In this document: positions 1 to 7,857 of the stretch, piece after piece
Numbering within the stretch: position 1 is the first letter of the stretch
Layout: each line of letters begins with the position of its first letter
NCBI RefSeq assembly: GCF_016862975.1
Contig: NZ_BONZ01000061.1
Span: 1 to 64,000, forward strand
Direction: 5' to 3'
Source: Rugosimonospora africana
Lineage (GTDB): Bacteria; Actinomycetota; Actinomycetes; Mycobacteriales; Micromonosporaceae
Length of the DNA: 64,000 nucleotides
The notes under the pieces: generated by a model
The model's database searches: none
Told to the model about the DNA's origin: nothing
Seen by the model: the letters and a program-made list of their open reading frames with translations, nothing else
Program-made: the position numbers and the translations under genes

Positions 1-106
1 GACACTGGTTGTACGCAAACCGGGCCGCACCGGCATGCCGCCACAACATCCCCACCTGCTCAGGCGAAGGATCCAACGTGAACCGGAAACCCGTATGCCG
101 CCCCAC
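1..106 (-). CDS. TnpB (IS200/IS605 OrfB-type) N-terminus, cut by window edge
   Basis: Reading leftwards from a GTG at 104-106, the first 35 codons give a peptide containing GFRFTLDPSPEQ and ending HAGAARFAYNQ. This is the classic opening of IS200/IS605-type TnpB (OrfB) proteins: a short beta strand, the 'P-x-x-E/Q' turn and the R-H-x-G-x-x-R-x-x-Y-N helix of the N-terminal helix-turn-helix domain. In-frame GTG codons at 115 and 127 are other possible starts. TnpB is an RNA-guided nuclease carried by insertion sequences. The catalytic RuvC part lies beyond the left edge, so whether this copy is complete cannot be judged. It is clearly different from the longer TnpB near 17 kb. Confidence 0.75.
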   Translation of the reverse strand, partial: MGRHTGFRFTLDPSPEQVGMLWRHAGAARFAYNQC

Positions 107-197
107 GGCCGACACCCTGCCACACACCCCCGACAACCCCCACCAACCAGCCAGAGGGCTCAGAGCAGACGGACCCGACTTCGAGACACGCCGTAGG

Positions 198-249
198 CGA
201 CTGGTCCGGGCCGTCGCGCCGATGCCGGACGCGCCGAGCCAAGGCGCAG
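198..249. repeat. 52-bp dispersed palindromic repeat, copy 1 (decayed right arm)
   Basis: Begins CGACTGGTCCGGGCCGTCG and carries the core GCCGGACGCGCCGAGCC. It aligns over its length with the reverse complement of the copy at 50253-50304, but the terminal CCAGACCAGTCG arm has drifted. Confidence 0.6.
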
Positions 250-392
250 CGCGAAGGGCAGAGCGCGAAGGGCAGAGCAAACAGGCGCAGAGCGGACGAG
301 CACAGGGCAACCGGGGAGAAGGCGAACTGGGAGACAGCGAACCGGGAGAAGGCGGAACGGGAGAAGCAGCGGAAGCCGGTACGGGCGGCCGG
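250..392. repeat. Intergenic stretch of degenerate short repeats
   Basis: Between the dispersed repeat and the MerR stop codon there is a purine-rich tract of imperfect 12-17 bp repeats. The first set is GCGAAGGGCAGA-like; the second is GAACCGGGAGAAGGCG-like. No coding signal or terminator hairpin is convincing. Confidence 0.5.
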
Positions 393-968
393 TCAGCCGG
401 CCCGGCGGCGGGCCGCCCGGCGGGCCGCCAGCTCGTCGGCGATCACGCTGTCCTCCGCCTCACCGGCCTGCTCGGCCGGCGCGGGCTCGTCTGCCACGAT
501 GCCTCCGGCCCGCTCAGCGGGCAGCTGGGCCAGCGAACCCTGGATCTCCTTGAACGCCCCGCCGATCGCGATGCCGAACACGCCCTGGCCGCCCTGGAGC
601 AGGTCGACGACCTCCTCCGGGGATCGGCACTCGTAGACCGTGGTGCCGTCGGAGATCAGGGTGATCTGCGCGAGGTCCTCGGTCCCCCGGGACCGCAGCG
701 CCTCGATCGCCTTGCGAATGTTCTGGAGGGACACTCCCGCGTCGAGCAGGCGCTTGACGACCTTCAGCACGACCATGTCGCGGAACGAGTACAGCCGCTG
801 GGTGCCCGAGCCCGAAGCGTCCCGGATGCTGGGGACGACCAGCCCGGTTCGTGCCCAGTAGTCCAGTTGCCGGTAGCTGATCGCGACCGCGTGACACGCG
901 GTCACACCGCGGTAGCCGACATCGCCATCCTCGACATTGGTTCCGTGCGGGTCCTGCGGCTCATCCAC
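393..968 (-). CDS. MerR-family transcriptional regulator (Rv1830 type)
   Basis: A DNA-binding regulator of about 191 residues. After a hydrophilic leader it has the winged-helix MerR signature: I-S-Y-R-Q-L-D-Y-W-A-R-T-G-L, then the R-x-Y-S-F-R-D wing and a leucine-rich dimerisation helix (LLDAGVSLQNIRKAIEALR). A C-terminal domain of unknown ligand and an Arg/Ala-rich tail follow. I start at GTG 968, because GGGAGG lies 9 nt upstream; the GTG at 989 would place that ribosome site inside the gene. It closes the cluster in the place Rv1830 holds in mycobacteria, directly after the DUF151 gene. The target is unknown from sequence; autoregulation is plausible given the small inverted repeat upstream. 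Confidence 0.85.
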   Translation of the reverse strand: MDEPQDPHGTNVEDGDVGYRGVTACHAVAISYRQLDYWARTGLVVPSIRDASGSGTQRLYSFRDMVVLKVVKRLLDAGVSLQNIRKAIEALRSRGTEDLAQITLISDGTTVYECRSPEEVVDLLQGGQGVFGIAIGGAFKEIQGSLAQLPAERAGGIVADEPAPAEQAGEAEDSVIADELAARRAARRRAG

Positions 969-991
969 TGCCACTGCCCTCCCGCTCACTA

Positions 992-1006
992 GCCAGACCG
1001 ACTGGC
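992..1006. promoter_or_regulatory. Inverted repeat upstream of merR
   Basis: GCCAG-ACCGA-CTGGC, perfect 5-bp arms, about 25 bp in front of the MerR start. MerR proteins bind such dyads in their own promoters, so an autoregulatory operator is possible. The arms are short. Confidence 0.3.
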
Positions 1007-1087
1007 GGTGAGGAACACGCTATACCGGATCGGCCGGCCTACCCCGCAGCTCTCACCGCGACACGCCGGATCATCCGCGCGCGCGGG

Positions 1088-1552
1088 CTACCCGGCGAAA
1101 TCCTCCGGGCTGACCTGGTCCAGGAACTCCCTGAACTTCTCGACCTCGTCCTCCTGCTCATCGGGGATAACGATGCCGTTCTCCGCGAGGACCTGGTCTG
1201 TGCAACGGATCGGCGCGCCGACGCGTAGGGCCAGCGCGATCGAGTCGCTCGGCCGGGCGGAAACCCGCACTCCGTCGCCGATGAGCAGATCCGCGAAGAA
1301 GATGTTCTCCTTCATGTCCACGATCTCGACCGCGTTGAGTGGGGCCTTGAGCGCGGCGAGGATGTCGCGCATCAGGTCGTGGGTGAGCGGCCGGGGAGGC
1401 TTGACCCCCTGCTGCTCGTACGCGATCGCGGTCGCTTCGACAGCACCGATCCAGATGGGCAGGTAACGGTCGCCGTCGACCTCTTTGAGCAGAACGATCG
1501 GCTGGTTACTGGGCAACTCGACCCGAACCCCGACCACGCTCAGCTCACGCAC
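1088..1552 (-). CDS. DUF151 / bifunctional-nuclease-family protein
   Basis: A 154-residue protein that opens with RELSVVGVRVELPSNQP and contains YLPIWIGAVEATAIA, RPLTHDL and a V-S-A-R-P-S-D-S-I-A-L-A-L segment. This pattern is diagnostic of DUF151, named after a plant protein with RNase and DNase activity. The acidic C-terminus (DEQEDEVEKFREFLDQ) is typical of actinobacterial members. The GTG start has GGAGG 6 nt upstream; a much longer open frame to its right is not the gene. It sits between two MerR genes as Rv1829 does. Its bacterial role is unsettled. Confidence 0.9.
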   Translation of the reverse strand: MRELSVVGVRVELPSNQPIVLLKEVDGDRYLPIWIGAVEATAIAYEQQGVKPPRPLTHDLMRDILAALKAPLNAVEIVDMKENIFFADLLIGDGVRVSARPSDSIALALRVGAPIRCTDQVLAENGIVIPDEQEDEVEKFREFLDQVSPEDFAG

Positions 1553-1730
1553 CGCCGCCTCCGTGACATGTCGTTCAGGTCGCCTGGCCACGCCGCCACT
1601 TTTCCGCGGCGACGCCTTATCACTCTCTTCCCCTTCTCTGCACGGTACACGCGCGGATGCGAGGACGGATCCCACGCACTCGGGCAACCACGGTGCGCCG
1701 CACGCTCCCAGCGTAGTGCATGATCGCGAA

Positions 1731-2600
1731 CTACTGCCCGAGGGTGTCCCGCAGCCCGGCCCTGACCAGGGCGGCGTGCAGCTGCTGAGAGAGCGCCGTG
1801 AGTTCCCGGACAGCCTCCGCGGCGCGGGCCCGGGCAGCCGGGGTGGTCTGTCGGGCCAACGGCGCCACCAGCTGTGTGAACAAGCCCACCTCGCGGTCGG
1901 CGGCGGCCCGGTAGGCCCGCAGGTGCCGGGGTTCCAGCCCGTACTCGGCCAGTTGCGCGGCGACCCGGGCCACCGACAGCGCGTCGGTGTCGTACCGGCC
2001 GGCCCGGGCCCGGACCAGGCCGTGCTGCTCCAGATCCGCGAGTACCGGCTCGGAAAGCCCGGACCTGGCCAGCAACTCCTCCCGGGACAGCCGGACCTCG
2101 GCCGGTTCCGGGCGCTCCGCCGGCTCCTCCACGGCCATGAGCGGCGGCCGGCGGCCGGCGAGCCCGGACACCGTCGACCCGGACACCATCGACCCCGACA
2201 CGGGCGACCCGGCCGACCCGGACGCCGGCTGCCCGGGCAGGGAACGGCCGGCCGCCTCGGACCGGGCCGGGTCCTTGTCCGACACGCCGAACAGCCCCCG
2301 AGCGAGCGCCGCGGTGGGCTCACCGTGGTCCAGCGCGGCCAACTGCTCCCGGATCACCCGCAGCGGCAGGTAGTGATCCCGCTGGGCGGCCAGCACGAAG
2401 CGCAGCCGGGCCAGGTCCGCGAGTGCGTACTTGCGGTACCCGGCGGCACTGCGCTGCGGCTCCACCAGCCCTTCGGCCTCGAGGAACCGCAGCTTCGAGA
2501 TGGTCACGTCGGGAAATTCGGTGCGCAGCCGCTCCAGCACCTCGCCGATGCTCATCAGAGCCGGTGGTCGCGCACCGGCGGCTGCTGGCGAACCCGTCAT
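1731..2600 (-). CDS. ftsR: MerR-type regulator, FtsR (Rv1828/Cg1631) homologue
   Basis: About 289 residues. The N-terminal winged helix reads SIGEVLERL...TISKLRFLEAEGLV...GYRKY, followed by a recognition-wing helix (LARLRFVLAAQRDHYLPLRVIREQL). The C-terminal half (LSREELLARSGLSE...DLEQHGLV) looks like a second HTH-like module, as in the Rv1828/FtsR family. The Corynebacterium homologue activates ftsZ, so a cell-division role is likely. Between the two modules, near residues 120-150, is a low-complexity Ser/Gly/Val insert of SGS-x-VSGS repeats, probably a flexible linker. It lies 11 bp downstream of the FHA gene and is presumably co-transcribed. Confidence 0.85.
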   Translation of the reverse strand: MTGSPAAAGARPPALMSIGEVLERLRTEFPDVTISKLRFLEAEGLVEPQRSAAGYRKYALADLARLRFVLAAQRDHYLPLRVIREQLAALDHGEPTAALARGLFGVSDKDPARSEAAGRSLPGQPASGSAGSPVSGSMVSGSTVSGLAGRRPPLMAVEEPAERPEPAEVRLSREELLARSGLSEPVLADLEQHGLVRARAGRYDTDALSVARVAAQLAEYGLEPRHLRAYRAAADREVGLFTQLVAPLARQTTPAARARAAEAVRELTALSQQLHAALVRAGLRDTLGQ

Positions 2601-2611
2601 GTCGCCCTCGA

Positions 2612-3055
2612 TCAGGGGCCCTCGTCCGGTCGCGGACCGGCGATGAAGACCAGCCGGAACTTGCCGATCTGCACCTCGTCGCCGTTGGACAGGGTGGCCG
2701 CCTCGACCCGCTCGCGGTTGACGTAGGTGCCGTTGAGGCTGCCCACGTCGCGGACGGTGAATGTGCCACCCTCCCGGTGGAATTCGGCGTGGCGGCGGGA
2801 GACGGTGACATCGTCGAGGAAGATGTCACTGTCCGGGTGCCGGCCACTGGTGGTCACATCATGGTCGAGTAGGAAGCGGGCACCGGCGTTGGGGCCGCGC
2901 CGCACCACGAGCAGGGCCATGCCCGGAGGCAGCGACCCGGACATCCGTCCTGGTGCGACATCGGCGTCCGGTCCCTCGAGCACGTCGTCTAGGGCGCCAA
3001 GGTTCAGCGTCGACGTGACGTCGAGCGGGGGGAACTCGTCGTCTGGGCGCGTCAT
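2612..3055 (-). CDS. garA: FHA-domain regulator, GarA/OdhI type
   Basis: 147 residues with a forkhead-associated domain: GRHPDSDIFLDD, SRRHAEF and NGTYVN form the phosphothreonine pocket. The N-terminal segment DVTSTLNLGALDD has the Thr-Ser-Thr cluster where GarA/OdhI proteins are phosphorylated by Ser/Thr kinases. The unphosphorylated protein inhibits 2-oxoglutarate dehydrogenase and changes glutamate metabolism; the phosphorylated form folds onto its own FHA domain. The exact kinase site differs from the mycobacterial ETTSVF motif. The position between gcvH and the FtsR-like gene matches Rv1827/Cg1630. A GAGGTGA-like ribosome site precedes the ATG. Confidence 0.88.
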   Translation of the reverse strand: MTRPDDEFPPLDVTSTLNLGALDDVLEGPDADVAPGRMSGSLPPGMALLVVRRGPNAGARFLLDHDVTTSGRHPDSDIFLDDVTVSRRHAEFHREGGTFTVRDVGSLNGTYVNRERVEAATLSNGDEVQIGKFRLVFIAGPRPDEGP

Positions 3056-3247
3056 CGCAAGTCACCTCACGGGTCATCGGCCGGCGTCGGAGGCGCCGGT
3101 GCGCGGCGTCGCTGCCGCTCGACGTTGTCCTGACGCGCGACCGCAGGGTTCACGGTCGACTGGGCGAGCCTAGCCATGGTCGAAATGGGGGGTCAACCGG
3201 ACGCGCGGAGAACTGCCCACCAGATCAACGGCGCTGGCCGTCCGGGG

Positions 3248-3625
3248 TTACTGCTCAGTTAGTTGCCGGTAGCCGTTCGCGTCCAACAGCTCATCGAGAT
3301 TCGTTGAGGCGTCCGGCTCGATCTCCACGAGCCAGCCCGCGCCGTACGGGTCGGTGTTGACCAGCTCCGGCTCCTCGCCGAGCCGGCCGTTGCTGGCCAC
3401 CACGGTGCCGCCGACCGGCGCGTAGATCTCCGACACGCTCTTGGTCGACTCGACCTCACCCAGCGACTGGCCGACCAGCACCGTCGTGCCCGGCTCCGGC
3501 AGCTGGACGTAGACGATGTCGCCGAGCGAGTCCTGGGCGAAGTGGGTGATGCCCACCTTCACCGTCGGCGCGCCGGGCGCCACCCACTCGTGCTCGGCGG
3601 TGTACCGCAGACCGTCGGGAATCAA
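3248..3625 (-). CDS. gcvH: Glycine cleavage system H protein
   Basis: 125 residues. GcvH carries the aminomethyl group on a lipoyl-lysine between the P, T and L proteins. The sequence has LRYTAEHEWV near the start, GDIVYVQLPEPG, and the lipoylation context GEVESTKSVSEIYAPVGG, where the lysine of ESTKS is the modified residue; GWLVEIEP closes the fold. The start is a TTG at 3623-3625: it puts IPDGLRYT at the N-terminus as in homologues and has AAAGGA about 9 nt upstream. No gcvP or gcvT is in this window. Confidence 0.93.
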   Translation of the reverse strand: MIPDGLRYTAEHEWVAPGAPTVKVGITHFAQDSLGDIVYVQLPEPGTTVLVGQSLGEVESTKSVSEIYAPVGGTVVASNGRLGEEPELVNTDPYGAGWLVEIEPDASTNLDELLDANGYRQLTEQ

Positions 3626-3644
3626 CGTGGCCGTCCTTTGCGTC

Positions 3645-4694
3645 TCAGCTGGCCGGTTTGGCGTACCGGGGCGGATTGTTCTCATGCAGCGCGGTCACCT
3701 GTACGGTGCCCGGCGTAACGACGGACACGGTACCGCCGTTGTTGTGCACGTTGTCGACCACCCCGCTGGGGATGTTCAGGGCGATCTGCATCGTCTGCGG
3801 ATCGCCGATCACGGTGATCGTGTACGGGCCGCTGAGCGTCCGGCCGTCGACCGTCAGGCTGCCGTTCGCGCCGTCCACGAACGAGGTGGACGCGATGATC
3901 CGCACCGGGGCGCCCTGCCGGCCGGCGATCTGCATCGCCTCGGCTCCGGCGCCACGCAGCTCCTCCACCGCGTCGAGCACGTCGGAGGCGCGGACCGGCT
4001 TGGTGTCGGCGCTGAACTGGACTCGCAGCCCCGGCCCCTCGGCGGGCAGGGTGCCGGCCAGGATGCCCAGCGCGTCGGCCCGCTGGCTCGCTTCCGCGAG
4101 CGCCGCCTGCCGGCTCTGGCTGCCTGCCTGCAGCTGCTGCTGGAGGGTCTGCTCCTGGCTGATTTCCTGGCTCAGCCGGTCCTTGCGGGCGTCCAGGTCG
4201 GACAGGATGCGGACCAGGTCCTCGGGCCGTTCGGTGGACAGCTGCTCGTCGCCGGCGTTGCTGCGCAACTGGACCACCAGGGCGAAGCCGAGCAACCCGA
4301 GCAGCAGCCCGATGACGGCGCCGGCCGCGGAGACCCGGCGGCGGCGCGGAGCCGAGGAGGACCCGTCAGCGGCGGACTCCGCCGGAGCGGGTTCCGGCGG
4401 CCCGGACTCCCGCGCAGCGGGTTCCGGCACGGTGGGCTCGGGCACAGCGGGCTCCGGCGGCCCGGACTCCCGCCCAGGAGGCTCCGGCACGGCGGGCTCC
4501 GGCACGGTCGGCTCCGATCGGGCCGGAGCCGCCGGGGCGCCGGCTGAGGCGCCGGCCGGGCTGCGGGGCTCGGGGAGCGGCGAACCGGACACCGCGGCCG
4601 CGGACGGTACGGATCCGGACACCGCCGACCCGCCCGTGTCCTGCTCCACCGGCTCCGGGCCGCCTCCGCCCGTACGATCGTCGTCCTCAGTCAT
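3645..4694 (-). CDS. DUF881 membrane-anchored protein (first of two)
   Basis: About 349 residues. An N-terminal cytoplasmic tail of roughly 110 residues is made of Pro/Glu-rich repeats (PEPAVPEP, RESGPPEP) and ends in an RRRR patch. One membrane helix (VIGLLLGLLGFALVVQL) follows, then a coiled coil (RILSDLDARKDRLSQEISQEQ) and the extracytoplasmic DUF881 domain (GPGLRVQFSAD, VDGRTLSGPYTITVIGDP). DUF881 proteins flank the small basic protein gene in actinobacteria. They are thought to act at the envelope, but no biochemical role is established. The repeat tail is far longer than in typical relatives. Confidence 0.85.
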   Translation of the reverse strand: MTEDDDRTGGGGPEPVEQDTGGSAVSGSVPSAAAVSGSPLPEPRSPAGASAGAPAAPARSEPTVPEPAVPEPPGRESGPPEPAVPEPTVPEPAARESGPPEPAPAESAADGSSSAPRRRRVSAAGAVIGLLLGLLGFALVVQLRSNAGDEQLSTERPEDLVRILSDLDARKDRLSQEISQEQTLQQQLQAGSQSRQAALAEASQRADALGILAGTLPAEGPGLRVQFSADTKPVRASDVLDAVEELRGAGAEAMQIAGRQGAPVRIIASTSFVDGANGSLTVDGRTLSGPYTITVIGDPQTMQIALNIPSGVVDNVHNNGGTVSVVTPGTVQVTALHENNPPRYAKPAS

Positions 4695-4704
4695 CCCGGC
4701 AACC

Positions 4705-5040
4705 TTAGGCCCGGAACAGGTGCCGGCGGATGCCGGCCACGTTGCCGAAGATGCGCACGCCCAGCACGACGACCACGCCGGTGGACAGCTGGCTCCCGAC
4801 GCCCAACTGGTCGCCCAAATACACGATCAGGGCCGCGACGAGCACATTGGACACGAACGAGATAACGAACTGCTTGTCGTCGAAGATGCCGTCCAGCTTC
4901 GCGCGGATGCCCCCGAACACGGCGTCCAACGCGGCCACCACGGCGATCGGCAGGTACGGCTGGAGCGCCAGGGGTACCGACGGCTCGAAGACCACGCCGA
5001 GCGCCACCCCGGCGACCAGGGCGAGCACCGCGAACATCAT
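4705..5040 (-). CDS. sbp: Small basic membrane protein (DUF1290)
   Basis: 111 residues with three predicted membrane helices and the conserved DUF1290 core LDAVFGGIRAKLDG-x-FDD, followed by FVSNVLVAALIVYLGDQLG. It is an integral membrane protein always found between DUF881 genes; its function is unknown. Two consecutive ATG codons occur at the start, and the first overlaps the stop of the upstream DUF881 gene (ATGA), so the two are translationally coupled. Confidence 0.9.
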   Translation of the reverse strand: MMFAVLALVAGVALGVVFEPSVPLALQPYLPIAVVAALDAVFGGIRAKLDGIFDDKQFVISFVSNVLVAALIVYLGDQLGVGSQLSTGVVVVLGVRIFGNVAGIRRHLFRA

Positions 5041-6053
5041 CGTCCTCCCGAGGGTGACGTCTTCGGTGTCCCGGAGGAGCGGGACTCCGGGGTTGACGGA
5101 GTGGCGCTGGGCAGCACCGTGGCGTAGTGCAACTGGGGATCGGCCGCCGCCGCGATGGTCAGATCGCCCTGCGACTTCACCGACACCTGCATGTGGTAAT
5201 CGGTCACCAGCTCCCGGAACAGCTCACCGGTCGACGAGTTGCTGAACCGCTTGTTCAGGTCACCGGGTCCGATCGCGACCACCTGGTACGGCGAGGTGAT
5301 CGGCCGGAAGTCGACCAGGATGGTCTCGCCCGCGAGGCGGATCGTGGAGGTGGCGGTCAGCCGTTCCCCGTTGACCGCGATCGCCTCCGCGCCGTCGTGC
5401 CACAGCTCGTTGCACACCGCTTGGAGGTCGCGGTCCTGCACCTTGCCCAGGTTCTTGGTGGCCTTGCCGGTCACCGGATCCACCTGGGTCGCGGCGTCGG
5501 TCAGCCGGATCACCGCGCCGCCGCCGTGCACCTTGACCACGCCGGTCCGGGCCTCCAGCGCGCGCAGCGCGTCCGTGTCGCTGCCGGACAGCACCGCGTC
5601 GCGCAGCCGGCTGACCTCGTCGCGCAACTGGTCCGCCTGCCGCTGCATCGTGTCGGTCTCGGCCTGGCGCCTGCGCACGTCGTCGACCAGGTTCGTCTGG
5701 GTCTTGCTGCTCTCCGGGGTCGCCGCCACGGTCTGGTGGTACGCGATGGCGAGCAGCACGCCGGCCAGCACCAGCACGACGGTACGGGCCAGCCGGCCGC
5801 CCAGCCGCTGGCGCGGCGTCGGTTCACCGCGTTCGGCGCGGCGGCGGGCGGCCTCGGCGTAGCCGGGGTCCAGCGGATTGCGGAACATCTCGGTGATGAG
5901 ATCCGGGGCGAACCGGCGTTCGGCGCCACCGGAGCGCTCGGCGTCACCGGAACGGGAGGCGTCACCAGAGCGGGACGCGTCACCGGAGCGCTCGGCGTCG
6001 CCGCCGGGTGCCCGGTCCCTGCCTGCCGGTGCGCCGCCGCCCAGCACGCTCAC
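5037..6053 (-). CDS. DUF881 membrane-anchored protein (second)
   Basis: About 338 residues. The gene starts at a GTG whose last base pattern overlaps the pgsA stop (GTGA). The cytoplasmic N-terminus contains a tandem pentapeptide array (GDASR-S, GDAER-S), then TPRQRLGGRLARTVVLVLAGVLLAIAY as membrane anchor, a coiled coil (VDDVRRRQAETDTMQRQADQL), and the DUF881 domain with VVKVHGGGAVIRLTDAA and NELWHDGAEAIAVNG. Its partner is the DUF881 gene on the other side of sbp. The repeat array is a lineage-specific addition and probably unstructured. Confidence 0.87.
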   Translation of the reverse strand: MSVLGGGAPAGRDRAPGGDAERSGDASRSGDASRSGDAERSGGAERRFAPDLITEMFRNPLDPGYAEAARRRAERGEPTPRQRLGGRLARTVVLVLAGVLLAIAYHQTVAATPESSKTQTNLVDDVRRRQAETDTMQRQADQLRDEVSRLRDAVLSGSDTDALRALEARTGVVKVHGGGAVIRLTDAATQVDPVTGKATKNLGKVQDRDLQAVCNELWHDGAEAIAVNGERLTATSTIRLAGETILVDFRPITSPYQVVAIGPGDLNKRFSNSSTGELFRELVTDYHMQVSVKSQGDLTIAAAADPQLHYATVLPSATPSTPESRSSGTPKTSPSGGR

Positions 6054-6646
6054 ACGACCGCCGTCCGGCGCGCCCGCGCGTCCCGGACCAGGCCGGTGGC
6101 CTGGATGACGTACAGCGCGCCGGCCGCGTAATACAGCACCAGTCCCCACCAGGCCAGGGCCCAGCCGACCGGCCACGCGACGTGCGCCGCGCCGGCGCTC
6201 GCGTCGGCCAGCAGCAACACCGGGAACGCGAAGAGCAGGATGAACGTCGCGGTCTTGCCGAGATAGTGCACCGGCAGTGGCTCGTACCCGTAACGCCGCA
6301 AAACGAGCAGGCAGGCCAGCAGCACCAGTTCGCGCAGCAGCAGCGCGGCGGTGAACCACCAGGGGATCACGCTGCGGGCGGTCAGCGCGAGCAGCGTGGC
6401 CAGGATGTAGAGCCGGTCGGCGAGCGGGTCGAGCAGCTCTCCGAGCCGGCTGACCTGGTGCAGGCGCCGGGCCAGGTAACCGTCCACCCAGTCGCTGCTG
6501 CCGCCGACCGCGAGGATCACCACCGCGGTGATTTCGTGGTGCCCGACCAGGAAGAGATACAGGAACAGCGGCACGCCGAGCAGCCGCGCGAAGCTGATCA
6601 GGTTGGGAACGGTCCACACCCGCCAGGTCGCTTCCGAGGCCATCAC
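6050..6646 (-). CDS. pgsA: CDP-alcohol phosphatidyltransferase (PgsA-like)
   Basis: 198 residues with several membrane helices. It makes a phospholipid by transferring phosphatidyl from CDP-diacylglycerol to an alcohol, probably glycerol phosphate or a related polyol. The diagnostic D-x2-D-G-x2-A-R-x8-G-x3-D-x3-D motif is seen as SDWVDGYLARRLHQ-x5-GELLDPLADRL. The N-terminal ATG at 6644-6646 follows a divergent intergenic region. It is the first gene of the minus-strand cluster, equivalent to Rv1822. Substrate identity cannot be told from sequence. Confidence 0.87.
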   Translation of the reverse strand: MMASEATWRVWTVPNLISFARLLGVPLFLYLFLVGHHEITAVVILAVGGSSDWVDGYLARRLHQVSRLGELLDPLADRLYILATLLALTARSVIPWWFTAALLLRELVLLACLLVLRRYGYEPLPVHYLGKTATFILLFAFPVLLLADASAGAAHVAWPVGWALAWWGLVLYYAAGALYVIQATGLVRDARARRTAVV

Positions 6647-6819
6647 CAGAGCACGCCCTCCCCCCGGCCTACTCGCGATGACGCTTTCCGGTGCCGGCCA
6701 CTATATATCCGACCCCGTGGGCCGTTCCGGTCAGGGCCGGTTCGGCCAGGGACGTTGCGGGTACCGCGGGCGTCATGTCACGCTCCGTACCGATTCGACC
6801 ACGCGAACGGCGGTACCGG

Positions 6820-6866
6820 CGACCGGTCTGGGGCGCGGCGCCAGACGCGTCGGGCGGGACCGGTCG
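6820..6866. repeat. Dispersed palindromic repeat, copy 2
   Basis: CGACCGGTCTGG...GGGACCGGTCG, 47 bp with near-perfect terminal arms around a GCGCCAGACGCG core. It sits in the divergent promoter region between pgsA and the LLM gene, ending 20 bp in front of the LLM start. Confidence 0.75.
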
Positions 6867-6885
6867 AAGTCGATAGGGTGAGCGG

Positions 6886-7752
6886 ATGCGCATCGGTGTC
6901 GTCTTCCCGCAGACCGAGATCGGTTCCGATCCCGGAGCGATCCGCGCCTACGTGTCGGCGGCCGAGGATCTCGGCTACCGGCACGTGTTGGCGTACGACC
7001 ACGTGGTCGGCGCGGACCCGGCGGCATACCCGGGCTGGTCCGGCGCGTACGACCTGGACTCCACGTTCCACGAGCCGATGGTGCTGTATGGGTACCTGGC
7101 CGCGATCACGTCCCTGGAACTGGTCACCGGGATCATCATCCTGCCGCAGCGGCAGACCGCGCTGGTCGCGAAGCAGGCGGCCGAGGTCGACCTGCTCACC
7201 GAGGGCCGGTTCCGGCTGGGCGTGGGCATCGGCTGGAACCGGGTCGAGTACGAGGCTCTGGGCCAGGACTTCTCCCAGCGTGGCCGGCGCCTGTCCGAAC
7301 AGGTCGAGCTGATGCGCCGGCTGTGGACCGAGCGCAGCGTCACGTTCTCCGGCGGGTACGACACCGTCACCGCGGCCGGCATCGCGCCGCCGCCGGTGCA
7401 GCGCCCGATCCCGGTATGGTTCGGCGCCCAGTCACCGGCCGCGTACCGGCGGGCCGGACGGCTCGCCGACGGCTGGTTCCCGCAGATGCAGCCCGGACCG
7501 GAACTGGACGAGGCGAAGCGTGTCATCGCGCGGGCCGCGACCGAGGCCGGGCGCGACCCGGCCGGGCTGGGCATGGAGGGTCGGGTGCCGCTCGGCTCCG
7601 GTGGCGCCGACGGGATCGCACAGGCGGTGACCGCCTGGCGGGAGGCCGGCGCCACGCACCTGTCGGTGAACACCATGAAGGCCGGGCTGACCGGCGTGGA
7701 CGAGCACATCGCCGCGCTGGCCGCGGTCGCCGGCACCGGCGTACTCGGCTGA
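6886..7752 (+). CDS. LLM-class F420-dependent oxidoreductase
   Basis: 288 residues of a luciferase-like TIM barrel. Markers are MRIGVVFPQTEIG at the N-terminus, YDHVVGADP, VTGIIILPQRQTALVAKQAAEVD, and FRLGVGIGWNRVEYEALG-x-DFSQRGRRL, the last being typical of the TIGR03619-like F420 subgroup. In actinomycetes such enzymes reduce or oxidise small molecules using coenzyme F420. The substrate is not predictable here. The gene is monocistronic and its stop codon is the first unit of a tandem repeat array. Confidence 0.87.
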   Translation: MRIGVVFPQTEIGSDPGAIRAYVSAAEDLGYRHVLAYDHVVGADPAAYPGWSGAYDLDSTFHEPMVLYGYLAAITSLELVTGIIILPQRQTALVAKQAAEVDLLTEGRFRLGVGIGWNRVEYEALGQDFSQRGRRLSEQVELMRRLWTERSVTFSGGYDTVTAAGIAPPPVQRPIPVWFGAQSPAAYRRAGRLADGWFPQMQPGPELDEAKRVIARAATEAGRDPAGLGMEGRVPLGSGGADGIAQAVTAWREAGATHLSVNTMKAGLTGVDEHIAALAAVAGTGVLG

Positions 7753-7857
7753 GCGCGCCGAAGGGCTGAGCGTCCGAGGGGCTGCGCCCGGCGAAGAGCT
7801 GAGCCCGCCGAAGGGCTGAGCGTCCGAAGGGCTGAGCGTCCGAACGGCTGGCCGTCA
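7747..7857. repeat. Stop-codon-containing tandem repeat after LLM gene
   Basis: About six imperfect 16-17 bp units of the form GGCTGAGCGTCCGAAG. The first unit contains the TGA stop of the LLM gene, and the array runs into the convergent DsbA-like gene's stop. Confidence 0.8.

Noticed and set aside
1088-2323. A 411-residue reading of the DUF151 gene
   Set aside because: The upstream part is antisense-like Arg/Pro sequence overlapping the ftsR gene; the GTG at 1552 has a proper ribosome site and gives the family N-terminus.
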